From NCBI RefSeq assembly GCF_009720525.1, contig NZ_CP043930.1, positions 4,310,501 to 4,374,500 of the forward strand: DNA of 64,000 bases. Direction: 5' to 3'. A program made the position numbers and the translations under genes. Shown here one piece after another: positions 29,832-38,555 of the stretch. Within the stretch, counting starts at the first letter, position 1, and each line of letters opens with the position of its first letter. This DNA comes from Gimesia benthica (GTDB taxonomy: Bacteria; Planctomycetota; Planctomycetia; Planctomycetales; Planctomycetaceae). The notes beneath the pieces are model-generated. The model ran no database searches. It had not been told where the DNA came from and was given only the letters and a program-made list of their open reading frames with translations.

Positions 29832-31088
29832 TCAGCTGGTGGGTAGCGGGGCCTTGCTCTCGGCGGGAACTTCTTTCTGAATCTGGTCGCTGTTGAAGAC
29901 GACATCGATCAGCGTGGTCACACCGCGGTGCGACTTGGGGTTGTAGCCTTTGCGGATCTGCAGTCGCCAGACGAGTTCGCCGGTGAGGGAATCAATGCCT
30001 GTTTCATTGGTGGCGACAAAGGTTTCAAAGCTCTGGCCCGGTTCCAGCTTCTGGGGTGCTGACTCCTGATTGATGTTCTGGCCTTTGATGTTCCATTCCC
30101 AGGAGGGAGGCATGTCGTAGACGAGCACCCGTTCGCCGTCCGGATGCAGTTGATCGAGGCGGCTGACGAAATTGTTGGCCCGCATGGGGGAATCAGGGTT
30201 CTTACCGGGCACGCGGGAGAGGAGCAGTTTCTGATCCAGGGGTTCGAAGGTCTGATCGTCCGACATGTTTTCGAATTTGAGATAGAGCTTGAGAACATCG
30301 CTGGACGTCGGTTCGCGGGTTCGGCTGGCATCGCCGGTGTAATGCTCGAACTCCAGAGGGCCGCGGGTGACGCGGAGCGGGGTGACCATCACATTTCCGA
30401 AGCGTCGGCCCGGCCCACCCAGCTGGAGCGTATGCCCGGGAGGCAGTTCTGCATTTTCCGGGACCAGCTGCAGCGCGATTTCATCGTTCTTGATCGGGGG
30501 TTTGAGGTCGGGGAGACTTTCCAGCTGATGCGGATCACCCTGGTACTTCGCATAGAGCAGCATCGCGACCATGATCGTTGCGGCGATCGCGTAGGTCAGC
30601 GTGAGTGTGAACAGTCGCTTGGAGACCGTTTTAGGTTTACGGTAACTCTGTGGTGCTGGGGCAGCCGCCGGTTCCGGTGCTGAGGTCGTTGATTCCGTGG
30701 TCGCCGTTACCGCAGGGGCAGGGGTTTCACTGACGGCTTCTTCGCTGGTCTCTTCCGCGGCAGTTGCTGTTTCAGCTGTGTCCGCGGTGGTGTCCTCTGT
30801 TGCGGTCTCAGTTTCCGCGGTTTCGGATTCCGTTTCCGCGGTCGCTTCCTCTGTGGTCTGTTCGTCGTTACTTACGCCTGGCAGGAAGGAGAATGGGGAA
30901 GCGGTTTCGGTTTCGGCCGGCTGCTCTTCTGCGTCGCTGTCTGTTGACTCTGCAGCGGTCTCTGATTCGGCGTCGGTCGTAGTTTCTGCTGAAGTGACTT
31001 CCGCCTCTGCTTCAATAGCTTCGTCTGTGGATGACTCGGGCTCGGCTACCTCTGCGGTGTCGTTGTCTGCTGATTCCTTGGCGCCGCC
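29832..31088 (-). CDS. Zinc-ribbon membrane protein, C-terminal part (frameshifted gene)
   Basis: This frame is open from 31088 to the stop at 29832 but lacks a plausible start near its upstream end. It continues the product of 31046-31468 after a -1 shift. It encodes an acidic Thr/Glu/Ala-rich low-complexity stretch of about 150 residues containing SPFSFLPG, then a transmembrane segment (LTLTYAIAATIMVAMLLYA) and a C-terminal domain of about 200 residues of unknown type (VTRGPLEFEHYTG, FLSRVP-like repeats). ATG 30572 within the membrane segment is not a convincing start. Confidence 0.6.
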   Translation of the reverse strand, partial: GGAKESADNDTAEVAEPESSTDEAIEAEAEVTSAETTTDAESETAAESTDSDAEEQPAETETASPFSFLPGVSNDEQTTEEATAETESETAETETATEDTTADTAETATAAEETSEEAVSETPAPAVTATTESTTSAPEPAAAPAPQSYRKPKTVSKRLFTLTLTYAIAATIMVAMLLYAKYQGDPHQLESLPDLKPPIKNDEIALQLVPENAELPPGHTLQLGGPGRRFGNVMVTPLRVTRGPLEFEHYTGDASRTREPTSSDVLKLYLKFENMSDDQTFEPLDQKLLLSRVPGKNPDSPMRANNFVSRLDQLHPDGERVLVYDMPPSWEWNIKGQNINQESAPQKLEPGQSFETFVATNETGIDSLTGELVWRLQIRKGYNPKSHRGVTTLIDVVFNSDQIQKEVPAESKAPLPTS

Positions 31089-31468
31089 GGGAGGAAGTCG
31101 AATTTGGGTGTTTCGCGTTTTTCGGTTTTGCGAGCCTGATTGGCACCCGGCAGGAAGGAGAAGGGAGAGGCTGTCTCTTCGTCAGTGGCGGCCTCTTCGC
31201 TGGCGGTTTCCTCAGAAGTCGTTTCTGCGTCTGCCTCGGCGACGGGTTCGTCCTGGGTTTCTGCTTCCACTTCTGCGGTCTCTGTCTCGCTGGCTTCCGC
31301 AGCTGGTGGATCCGCTTCTTCGTCGGCGTCCAGGGAGACGAGCACGGGTTCACTGGTTTCGGGGTCGACCTGGAGGTGCACCTGGCAGAGTGGGCAGGCA
31401 ACGACTTCGGCTACTTCTTCGATTTGGATGGAACCCCCACAGGCGGGGCAGGTGACTTCAATACTCAT
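31046..31468 (-). CDS. Zinc-ribbon membrane protein, N-terminal part (frameshifted gene)
   Basis: The N-terminus is a zinc ribbon: CPACGGSI (about 9-16) and CPLC (about 31-34). An acidic linker follows with SPFSFLPGANQ and PKFDFLPA. The real frame ends near 31089; the last residues before the stop at 31046 are out-of-frame. Adding one C to the CCC run (31089-31091) restores FDFLPGGAK, matching the repeated FLPG motif, and joins it to the frame ending at 29832 for an intact protein of about 545 residues. The repeated FLPG motif is good evidence for the reconstruction. Confidence 0.7.
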   Translation of the reverse strand: MSIEVTCPACGGSIQIEEVAEVVACPLCQVHLQVDPETSEPVLVSLDADEEADPPAAEASETETAEVEAETQDEPVAEADAETTSEETASEEAATDEETASPFSFLPGANQARKTEKRETPKFDFLPAAPRNQQTTTPQR

Positions 31469-31594
31469 CCATTTCTCCGGTTGATGATAGACGCGTTGAT
31501 GATATCTCAGGCATGAGCAGGACTGGCGGTAGTGAGGTCATCACCAGAAGTTCTGGCGGGCAGACGAATGTGATCTGGTGATGGGTATGAGCAC

Positions 31595-32323
31595 TCAGAG
31601 GAGATCCTGCGACACTTGTCTCCAGTCTATTCTGTCCTGACTCTGGTACCGAAGCAAGTTTGATTGCCAGTCAAAGGGGACAAAAGACAAAACAGGCACG
31701 CTTGTCCACAACTGGATCTGTTCGGCGTTGGAGAGCCGGGATTCGTCGCTGAGTTCGGGGTCGACGTCATTCAGGATCAGGCCGGCAATTTTCAGGCCGC
31801 GCTGTTGCAGGGCCTCAATCGTCAGCAGGCTATGGTTGATGGTACCCAGACCGGCGCGGGCTACGATCAGCAGGGGATATTTCAGTTTCTCTGCGAAATC
31901 CACAATCAGCTGCTGAGAGGAGAGGGGGCAGAGCACGCCTCCCACTCCTTCGACGATCAGGAACTCGGCTTGAGACTCCCACCAGCGAACTCCTTCCAGG
32001 AGCAGAGCTTCGTCGATGGGACGGCCCTCTTTTTCTGCGGCCACCGGTGGGGCCAGCGGGGCGTGAAAGGTTTGCGGGCAGATCCGTTCAGGGGGCAGAT
32101 CGGTACCGCCGATGGCCTGCCGCAGGAGTTCGACGTCTTCCCAGTAAGGCTGGCCCGTCGATTCGTCGATGACGCTGCCGCTGCACGCCGGTTTGTAGGC
32201 CCCGGTGCGAACCCCTTCTGAGGTCAATTGCCGGGCTATGGCTGCGGAAATGTAGCTTTTGCCGACGCCGGTATCGGTGCCGACAACCATCAAACCGGGG
32301 ATCTGTAATGGAAAAACGTCCAC
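31595..32323 (-). CDS. bioD: ATP-dependent dethiobiotin synthetase
   Basis: This 242-residue BioD has the P-loop GTDTGVGKSYIS (about 16-27), the substrate segment YKPACSG and the VEGVGGVLCPLS motif (about 124-135). It closes the ureido ring of dethiobiotin from DAPA, CO2 and ATP, the penultimate biotin step. No other bio gene lies nearby, so the pathway is scattered. Alternative: a cobyrinate-type P-loop amidase, less likely given length and motifs. Confidence 0.9.
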   Translation of the reverse strand: MDVFPLQIPGLMVVGTDTGVGKSYISAAIARQLTSEGVRTGAYKPACSGSVIDESTGQPYWEDVELLRQAIGGTDLPPERICPQTFHAPLAPPVAAEKEGRPIDEALLLEGVRWWESQAEFLIVEGVGGVLCPLSSQQLIVDFAEKLKYPLLIVARAGLGTINHSLLTIEALQQRGLKIAGLILNDVDPELSDESRLSNAEQIQLWTSVPVLSFVPFDWQSNLLRYQSQDRIDWRQVSQDLL

Positions 32324-32533
32324 AAGCGGTGTCCTGCTGAGTCGGGATTCTTATCAGTTTCAGGGGAAGTACTGCCAGTCGCTGCTTGCGATCAGCCCTG
32401 CTCCGCTTTTATGATGAGAGGGGAACGAATGCAAACCGCAGGGCCGTTCCGGTCTGAAATTCAGGCCGATTTTTCAGAGAGGGCCTGCGGGATTGAAACG
32501 AATATTCAGTATAGTAGCAATTCAGATTGTGTC

Positions 32534-33631
32534 ATGAAAAAGAAAAAAGGATCTTCAGGGGGCGCCAGCCTCGACTCGCTGCTGGATACGATGACGAATG
32601 TGGTCGGAATTCTGGTCATTCTGCTCACCGTGACTCAGCTCGGTGTAGGGCAGGCCGTCGAACGTATTAAAGGTGCGGTCACTGAAGAAGCGATGGAAGA
32701 ATCTCAGCAGAACGTCAAAGAGCTGCGTGAGAAACTGGCGCTGGAAAAAGAACAGCTGGAAACCATCAAAGAGCTGACACAGAAAAAAGATAACGTCAAC
32801 GTTGAAGAACAGCAAGCTCTGGCAGAGAAGCTGAAGAAAGAGCTGGAGAAGCTCAAAGAAATCCGGGTCGATATCGATAAGCTCAAAAAGCAGATCGACG
32901 AACGCGATAAACAGGTACAGACACTCGAGAAAGAGATTGTCACCAGGGAAAAAGAACTGGCAGACATCAAAGCGAAACTGGCGAAAACTCCCGATCCGGG
33001 GCCGACACCGAACGCGAAAATCGTGAACCTGCCCAATCCGCGTGACGCACCCAAGGGCGCGAAGCCTATCGAGTACATCTGCCGTCATGGCCGTGTGATA
33101 CGAGTGGAAATTCCTGCGCTGCAACAGTTGGCCTACCAGGCGATTGCACAAAGCCGACTGGTAACTGCTCCCGAGCAGGCCGTGGACTGTGCGAAGCTGG
33201 AAGAGTTATTCGAAAACAAGAATGTGGGGAACCGGGATTGGCGGATTAAGCTTAAAGCCGTCGGGGGCGTTCCCTATCTCTTACTGGAGCTGCGCGAGGG
33301 GCGGGGCGATACGACCGAACGGCTGTCGAAGTCGAACGCGCTGTTTCGTCAGGAGATCCGCAAGATCAACCCGCAACTGTTCTATCTGGACTTCCGCGTC
33401 TGGGCAGACAGCTATGATACCTATCTCGTGGCGCGAAGTTATGCGGATCAGCGAGACTTGATGGCCGGCTGGACGGCTCTGGATCCCAACTCTGATTTCC
33501 GCGTTCCGCTGGGAGGCAACCTGAAGCTGACCTGTGAAGGTTACAAGCCGCCTCCCTCTTCTCCGAAACCGCCGGAACCGGATCTGCCACCGCCTACCAA
33601 GCGCGATCTGCCAGGCGGCAAGATCGACTGA
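32534..33631 (+). CDS. ExbD/MotB-like membrane coiled-coil protein of unknown function
   Basis: From ATG 32534 this 365-residue protein has a basic start, then SLDSLLDTMTNVVGILVILL (about 12-31), resembling the N-terminal helix of ExbD/TolR proteins. A long coiled coil (about 45-150) follows, then a globular C-terminal region and a Pro-rich tail. No ExbB/MotA gene adjoins. The frame is open to 32411; ATG 32429 after AGAGGGGA is an alternative start that would add 35 residues before the membrane helix. Confidence 0.75.
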   Translation: MKKKKGSSGGASLDSLLDTMTNVVGILVILLTVTQLGVGQAVERIKGAVTEEAMEESQQNVKELREKLALEKEQLETIKELTQKKDNVNVEEQQALAEKLKKELEKLKEIRVDIDKLKKQIDERDKQVQTLEKEIVTREKELADIKAKLAKTPDPGPTPNAKIVNLPNPRDAPKGAKPIEYICRHGRVIRVEIPALQQLAYQAIAQSRLVTAPEQAVDCAKLEELFENKNVGNRDWRIKLKAVGGVPYLLLELREGRGDTTERLSKSNALFRQEIRKINPQLFYLDFRVWADSYDTYLVARSYADQRDLMAGWTALDPNSDFRVPLGGNLKLTCEGYKPPPSSPKPPEPDLPPPTKRDLPGGKID

Positions 33632-34043
33632 GCAACCCGCTCGAAAAAGGGCGCTGTGGTGACAATTCCCTCCCGCTGCGGGTGAACGAACTGGAGCTTC
33701 TAATCAGATATGCCGTTATTTCGCATGTCTGACTGCATTTCACAATCGGACTGAGGTGTTTCCTTTATTGACAAGGATCTACAAAGCAACTGACAGGAAA
33801 AGTTTGCTCTGTTTGCCCGGTTTGATGCGGGCTTGTCCGTTCAGTGTCGTTCTATTTTACCTATAGTTCGCAGAATCTGGTTCGGAAAGCTGAGTAAACC
33901 ATCAATGGAAATTGATCAAAGAGTAACTCCAAGGTTTCCTTATGCTGTCCTCGACTGACGGTCGATTCAGTGTTGTGTAGCCCTGAAAAACAGGGTTCTG
34001 AGGAATTATCAAGTTCCTGTCTCAACATGAGGTTGAAAAGTCT
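33632..34043. other. Intergenic region upstream of the FHA gene
   Basis: This 412-bp stretch between two plus-strand genes has a TTGACA (33768-33773) without a -10 box at suitable spacing. No ORF, tRNA or clear hairpin was found. Confidence 0.4.
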
Positions 34044-34868
34044 GTGGTCTTAGAATCTTCCCCCCAGCATTCTCTGGAAATTGTCAAAGGGAAAACCCGG
34101 TTTCCCGTGCGACCTCTCCAGGGAGACCGTCTGACAATCGGCGCGGGCACCTGTTGCGGTCTGCAGCTTTCCGGTCAGTCGATGCCGATTCTGCATTCGG
34201 TACTCCAAATTGCAGAGGGCGAATTCACCATCGAGGCACTTGCTCCTCAACCCAGACTGTTACTCAACGGGATTCCGCATCAGACGTCAGTACTGGCTGA
34301 CGGTGATGTGATCACCATCGGTCCCATTGAATTTGTGTTTCGACAGGGTCAGCATTCCCAGCCAGCCATGAGCATTTCCCGCGCAGGATTATCTGGCTCG
34401 CCTGCTGAGACGAGCGCTCCCATCACCCCAGATAAAAGAGATCACTCAATGACGAATGAAACAATTCTCAAGGACCTGTCCGCATCTGAACTGGTCGACC
34501 TGATCGAACAGGACGTACAGATGATCGAGCAGTATGAGTCCCGGAGAGAGCAGGGAGCCGCTGCCCTGCTGTCACAGGTACATCAACTGAAAGACGAATC
34601 GGAGCATGACCAGCTGTCTGTTGAGGAACAGTCGGAACTGATGGCTGACCTGGAAACGATGATGGAAGAGCTGACACGTTTCTCGGCAGAACTCCAGCTG
34701 CGTGCGGATCAACTGACCAGCCGCGAGCGTCAGTATGAAGTTGCTGCTGCTTCCCTGCTGGAAACACAGGAGAAGCTGGCATCTCAGTTGGATACAACCC
34801 TGGATCACGTCGGTTCGCTCCGGGATGATCGGAAAGAAGATGGCGGTTCCCACCGGGCCATCGCTTAA
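34044..34868 (+). CDS. FHA-domain protein with C-terminal coiled coil
   Basis: This 274-residue protein has a forkhead-associated fold at about 8-100: ribbon motifs GDRLTIGAG, a Ser/His recognition strand ILHSVLQI and LLLNGIPHQ...GDVITIG. FHA domains bind phosphothreonine peptides. The remainder is Gln/Glu/Leu-rich coiled coil. The start is GTG 34044; a nearby ATG (34027) runs into a stop. It may act in Ser/Thr-kinase signalling, common in planctomycetes, but no kinase adjoins. Confidence 0.8.
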   Translation: MVLESSPQHSLEIVKGKTRFPVRPLQGDRLTIGAGTCCGLQLSGQSMPILHSVLQIAEGEFTIEALAPQPRLLLNGIPHQTSVLADGDVITIGPIEFVFRQGQHSQPAMSISRAGLSGSPAETSAPITPDKRDHSMTNETILKDLSASELVDLIEQDVQMIEQYESRREQGAAALLSQVHQLKDESEHDQLSVEEQSELMADLETMMEELTRFSAELQLRADQLTSRERQYEVAAASLLETQEKLASQLDTTLDHVGSLRDDRKEDGGSHRAIA

Positions 34869-34889
34869 GCAAACAATATTATTGCGATC

Positions 34890-34932
34890 AATCCTGTGTG
34901 CGGTCAGTTATCTGGCCCACACAGGATTTTTT
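34890..34932 (+). terminator. Terminator after the FHA gene
   Basis: AATCCTGTGTG (34890-34900) and CACACAGGATT (34918-34928) form an 11-bp perfect stem ending in T6. Confidence 0.88.
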
Positions 34933-34964
34933 ATGCGCGGCATATGACCCCCTGCTAAAGCCAT

Positions 34965-34990
34965 AAAAAAGACCGTGTGGGAACACGGTC
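34965..34990 (-). terminator. Terminator after the serine acetyltransferase gene
   Basis: GACCGTGT (34971-34978) pairs with ACACGGTC (34983-34990) around a 4-base loop. A6 on the plus side gives a U run for minus-strand transcripts, 39 bp past the cysE stop. Confidence 0.85.
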
Positions 34991-35028
34991 TGGGTCGATC
35001 TCGATTTCAGTCTTATCAGCAGCGAAGA

Positions 35029-35964
35029 TCAGGAAGCTTCGCGGAACCGCAGTGACGGCTTTTCGATGGTGACGATCGTATTGGGCAGCACGCTCTTCAT
35101 CAGCGAGACACTGGCGCCAATCACGGAGTCGTGGCCGATCACAGTATCGCCTCCCAGGATGGTGGCGTTCGCGTATATCACAACGCCCCGCTCGATGGTG
35201 GGGTGACGCTTCTGTTCGCGAATGATGCGGCCTTCGGAGTCTTTGGGGAAGCTGAGTGCCCCGAGCGTGACCCCCTGGTAGACCTTCACATGTTCGGCGA
35301 TTTCACAGGTCTCTCCAATTACGACACCGGTACCGTGGTCGATAAAGAACGAGTGGCCGATGGTGGCACCCGGGTGAATATCGATCCCGGTCTGCGAGTG
35401 AGCCCATTCCGAGAGCATACGCGGAATGATGGGTACATTGAGTCGGTATAACTGATGGGCGAGCCGGTAAACGGTGATAGCTTCCAGTCCGGGGTAGCAG
35501 AAGATGATTTCATCGAAGCAGGTCGCTGCGGGGTCTCCGTCGAGAGCCGCCTGGACGTCGGTCGCCAGGGCGCGGCGGATTTCCGGAATGGTTTCCAGAA
35601 ACTGAATCGTTCTCTTCTGCCCTTCTGCTTCGAAGTCAATCTGCTGCAGTTTCTCGCAGTCGGCTCCGTGTTGCTGGACATGCTGGTGCCGCAGGGCGCG
35701 GCCGATTTGTACGGTGAGAATATCGTGCAGGGAGTCAATAATGTTCCCCACATGGTATGTCACGTTGCTCATGTGCAGGTTCTGACGACGACTGTATCCG
35801 GGAAAGATGACGTCTTTCAGTTCCTGGGCGGCTTCAATCACGGCGTCCTGGCTGGGAAGCGGACAATGCCCCAGATGATGAATGGTGCCAATCTCGTGGT
35901 AGGTTTCCACGATTCGGTCAGTCAGTTCAGGGAGCCGTTCTTTTTGCCGAAAATCCGTAGCCAT
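35029..35964 (-). CDS. cysE: Serine O-acetyltransferase (EpsC/CysE type)
   Basis: This 311-residue protein has an N-terminal helical domain (about 1-180) and a left-handed beta-helix hexapeptide-repeat acyltransferase domain with [41 protein letters not shown] and [10 protein letters not shown]. It transfers acetyl from acetyl-CoA to serine, giving O-acetylserine for cysteine synthesis. The EpsC-like N-terminus is longer than in E. coli CysE. It ends at a terminator and stands alone. Confidence 0.9.
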   Translation of the reverse strand: MATDFRQKERLPELTDRIVETYHEIGTIHHLGHCPLPSQDAVIEAAQELKDVIFPGYSRRQNLHMSNVTYHVGNIIDSLHDILTVQIGRALRHQHVQQHGADCEKLQQIDFEAEGQKRTIQFLETIPEIRRALATDVQAALDGDPAATCFDEIIFCYPGLEAITVYRLAHQLYRLNVPIIPRMLSEWAHSQTGIDIHPGATIGHSFFIDHGTGVVIGETCEIAEHVKVYQGVTLGALSFPKDSEGRIIREQKRHPTIERGVVIYANATILGGDTVIGHDSVIGASVSLMKSVLPNTIVTIEKPSLRFREAS

Positions 35965-36365
35965 TTGAATTTTCCTGCCTGTATATGAGTGTCGATAGTG
36001 GAGCGGGTGCCTGATTTCAATCCCTGCTGATCAGGACACGCTGTGATCGATAAAAGTTCTATATTTTGCCTTAGCTGACAGGCACCATTCCTGCAATTCT
36101 ATGCTCGCCAACAAAACAACGACAAGTAGACAGAGGAAAAAATGCTGCTTAGTCTCAAATCGGCGTCCTGATCACCGGAAATTGAGTATTTCTTACAATC
36201 CCTCTATCCGGATGTGTGGATCGGCAGACAGCGGCGTGTCAAAGATTGCCTGCGCAGAAGGGCAACTCTATCCCCTGTGCCCGTGGGTGCAAAAAACGAA
36301 CTTCGTAAGTTGCTCACACAAAACACGATACAGCGTGGCAGCGGTCAGCTTACCCAATCTGAACT
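35965..36365. other. Intergenic region upstream of the HD-GYP gene
   Basis: No supportable gene. An ORF at 36101-36406 has no ribosome-binding site and an unstructured, Cys-rich composition, so I treat it as spurious. The promoter of cysE should lie near 35970-36050. Confidence 0.4.
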
Positions 36366-36435
36366 CAGGCAAACTTATCAATGCCTGTGACGCGGGAAGC
36401 CGATAAAACAGAGAGAAGGGGGAACCGCCTCCTTC
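36366..36435 (+). promoter_or_regulatory. Structured leader of the HD-GYP gene
   Basis: Two hairpins precede the gene. CAGGCA (36366-36371) pairs with TGCCTG (36382-36387), and GAAGGGGG (36415-36422) with CCTCCTTC (36428-36435). The stretch also contains GGCAAAC (36368-36374), GACGC (36389-36393) and AAGCC (36397-36401), in the order found in c-di-GMP-I (GEMM) riboswitch cores. The GACGC-to-AAGCC spacing and the missing tetraloop hairpin do not fit, so this is a lead only. Confidence 0.3.
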
Positions 36436-36483
36436 GTATCCGAAAAGTAGACCCGTGATGAATATGTAATACGAGGGCACCCT

Positions 36484-37767
36484 GTGAACCATTCCACCAG
36501 ATCTCTTCGCTGGCTCACGCCGACCATCCGTCGGGAACGGAATGAGTGGGAGGCGTTTTGTGCCCGCGTGAATGATGCAGAACCGCTGTCGCGGAATGCG
36601 GCGGTCCTGTCTTCTCTGCAGGATCAGTTTCGCGAACTGGATCAACAGAACCGGGAACTGAAAATCCCCGCACTGCAGCAGGAACTGAAACAACTGCAGG
36701 CGCGGGTGAATGTAATTCTGCAGCGGTGCAGACTTTATCTGGATGCGACCGCGGTTCGGACACTCTCTGCATCACAGCTCCCGCACCTCACACGGATTCT
36801 GGACTTCGTTCAGACCGAGCTGGTCTATTTGCGACAACAGCTGTTACTTTCACAGACGACAGTCCATTATCTCAAACAGCTGGTACTGGCGGCCGAAGAT
36901 ATCTGGACGCAGTCCTACTGTAACCCGAACTACCTGTTGAATCTGATTCGGAAGATTAAACACGACGATGCGCACCTGGATGATCCGGGGCAGTTGCTGT
37001 TTCTGTCACTGCGGGATATGGAAGCGGTGGCCCGCGAGCAGATTGCCCATCCGGATATTCTGATCTATCTGCGTGGGCTGGAAGTCGCGCGGTGCAGTTA
37101 TTATGTGAGCCGCCAGATTCCGGCGTGGCGCGACAGCTGCGATCTGTTAATGATGGCCGGTATGCTACATGACCTGGGTTGGCTGATGCTGAATCCCCAG
37201 CTGGCGAAGAAAGCAGACGGCCAGGAGAATCAGAGAAATGATGAACGGGGCGAGCATCCGATTCTGGGAGCTGCACTGTTGGGGGGGCTGCGGGGCTTTC
37301 CGGGAGACTCGTACCTGTCTGAGGTCGTGGCTCAGCATCACGAACGACTGGACGGGACCGGCTATCCACGTCGGCTGCATACATATCACCTGGGCGAACA
37401 TTCGCGGCGGATGGGAGTGATCTGCCGCTACCTTGAACTGAAAAACGATCGTCGGGAACTGACGGCCGACGGCATCCGTACCTGCGATGGGGAAGAGCTG
37501 GCCTTCGGTGCGGCTCTGCAACTGTATCGCGAAACCCTGCAAGGGGAATGGGATGCGAAGGTCTCGGAGCAACTGTTCCTGGCGCTGGATAAGCAGCTGC
37601 CTGAGGAACTGCACGAGGCAGATCGACACAACGATCCCTTTTCACTGAAACGTTTTCAAAGTTATCGACCCGATGCGGCGCATACCGAACTGGCGTCACC
37701 CCATTTTTCGCTGGATCCGGAATCCCGGTTAAAAGATTCTGTTACTGATCACCAGACTGAGATATGA
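36484..37767 (+). CDS. HD-GYP domain protein
   Basis: This 427-residue protein has an N-terminal coiled coil (about 38-80) and then an HD-GYP phosphohydrolase domain with HDLGW (HD pair at about 224-225) and HHERLDGTGYP (about 281-291, GYP intact). HD-GYP proteins hydrolyse cyclic di-GMP or related dinucleotides. No sensory or receiver domain is obvious in front. The start is GTG 36484 with GAGGG before it. The stop overlaps the next start (ATGA), implying coupling to the CPBP protease. Confidence 0.85.
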   Translation: MNHSTRSLRWLTPTIRRERNEWEAFCARVNDAEPLSRNAAVLSSLQDQFRELDQQNRELKIPALQQELKQLQARVNVILQRCRLYLDATAVRTLSASQLPHLTRILDFVQTELVYLRQQLLLSQTTVHYLKQLVLAAEDIWTQSYCNPNYLLNLIRKIKHDDAHLDDPGQLLFLSLRDMEAVAREQIAHPDILIYLRGLEVARCSYYVSRQIPAWRDSCDLLMMAGMLHDLGWLMLNPQLAKKADGQENQRNDERGEHPILGAALLGGLRGFPGDSYLSEVVAQHHERLDGTGYPRRLHTYHLGEHSRRMGVICRYLELKNDRRELTADGIRTCDGEELAFGAALQLYRETLQGEWDAKVSEQLFLALDKQLPEELHEADRHNDPFSLKRFQSYRPDAAHTELASPHFSLDPESRLKDSVTDHQTEI

Positions 37768-38537
37768 CACGTAAAAAGAACGCACCTGCAGAGACCATGA
37801 CTCTGGAAAGTGACAGCTACTGGTTCGAAGCCCGGCAGCCCCTGGTCTGCCTGGTATTTCTGACGCCGTTGCTGCTGATCTATGAACTGGGTGTCCTCTC
37901 GATGGGAGGCAGTCAGCCGGAACTGATCCGCAATGGCGCGGATTACTGGATGCGGAGCTGGCTTTCACAACTGGGACTGACACAGACCTTTCTGCTGCCC
38001 TGCCTGATTGTGGGAACGCTGCTGGTCTGGCATTTGTGCTGCAAACATCCGTGGAAAGTTTCAGCGGAGACGCTGGTGGGGATGTTCGCGGAGAGTCTGT
38101 TGTTTGCCTTCTGTCTGATCGTGCTGGGTCAGGTGCAGGATCTGGTCTTTCAGCAGTTACCCTCGCCGGTCATGATGTTTATCAAACAGGAATCAGCTTC
38201 GCGCGTGGTCAGTTTTGTGGGAGCGGGCGTTTATGAAGAGGTGATGTTCCGGCTGTTGCTGCTGCCGATCTGTTATCTGCTGTTCCGGGGGATGATGCTG
38301 CAGGCGCGCTGGTCGGCGGTGCTGGCGATTATTTCCACGAGCCTGATCTTCTCACTGGCGCATTACATTGGTGCCACCGGGGATCAGTTTTCGGTATTCA
38401 GCTTCACTTTTCGCACGCTGGCGGGGTTGTTCTTCGCCGGCCTGTTTTTCCTGCGGGGGTTTGGCATCACCGTGGGTGCGCACGCGACCTACGATATTAT
38501 CGTCGGGGTCATGATGCTGGAGATTACAGTCGAGTAA
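37764..38537 (+). CDS. CPBP family intramembrane metalloprotease
   Basis: This 257-residue polytopic protein has the CPBP (Rce1-like) motifs: YEEVMFR (about 155-161), the second motif SLAHYIG and the final HATYDII segment. Members are glutamate intramembrane proteases involved in prenyl-protein processing or bacteriocin immunity. The start overlaps the end of the HD-GYP gene by 4 bp, so the two are co-translated. Confidence 0.88.
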   Translation: MTRKKNAPAETMTLESDSYWFEARQPLVCLVFLTPLLLIYELGVLSMGGSQPELIRNGADYWMRSWLSQLGLTQTFLLPCLIVGTLLVWHLCCKHPWKVSAETLVGMFAESLLFAFCLIVLGQVQDLVFQQLPSPVMMFIKQESASRVVSFVGAGVYEEVMFRLLLLPICYLLFRGMMLQARWSAVLAIISTSLIFSLAHYIGATGDQFSVFSFTFRTLAGLFFAGLFFLRGFGITVGAHATYDIIVGVMMLEITVE

Positions 38538-38555
38538 GACCGCGACCAGCCGGTT

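Noticed and set aside
30697..31455. Long plus-strand Ser/Val/Ala-rich ORF
   Set aside because: It is the antisense of the acidic repeats of the frameshifted zinc-ribbon gene; low-complexity codons keep several frames open.
36101..36406. 101-codon plus-strand ORF before the HD-GYP gene
   Set aside because: No ribosome-binding site, odd composition and overlap with the structured leader.
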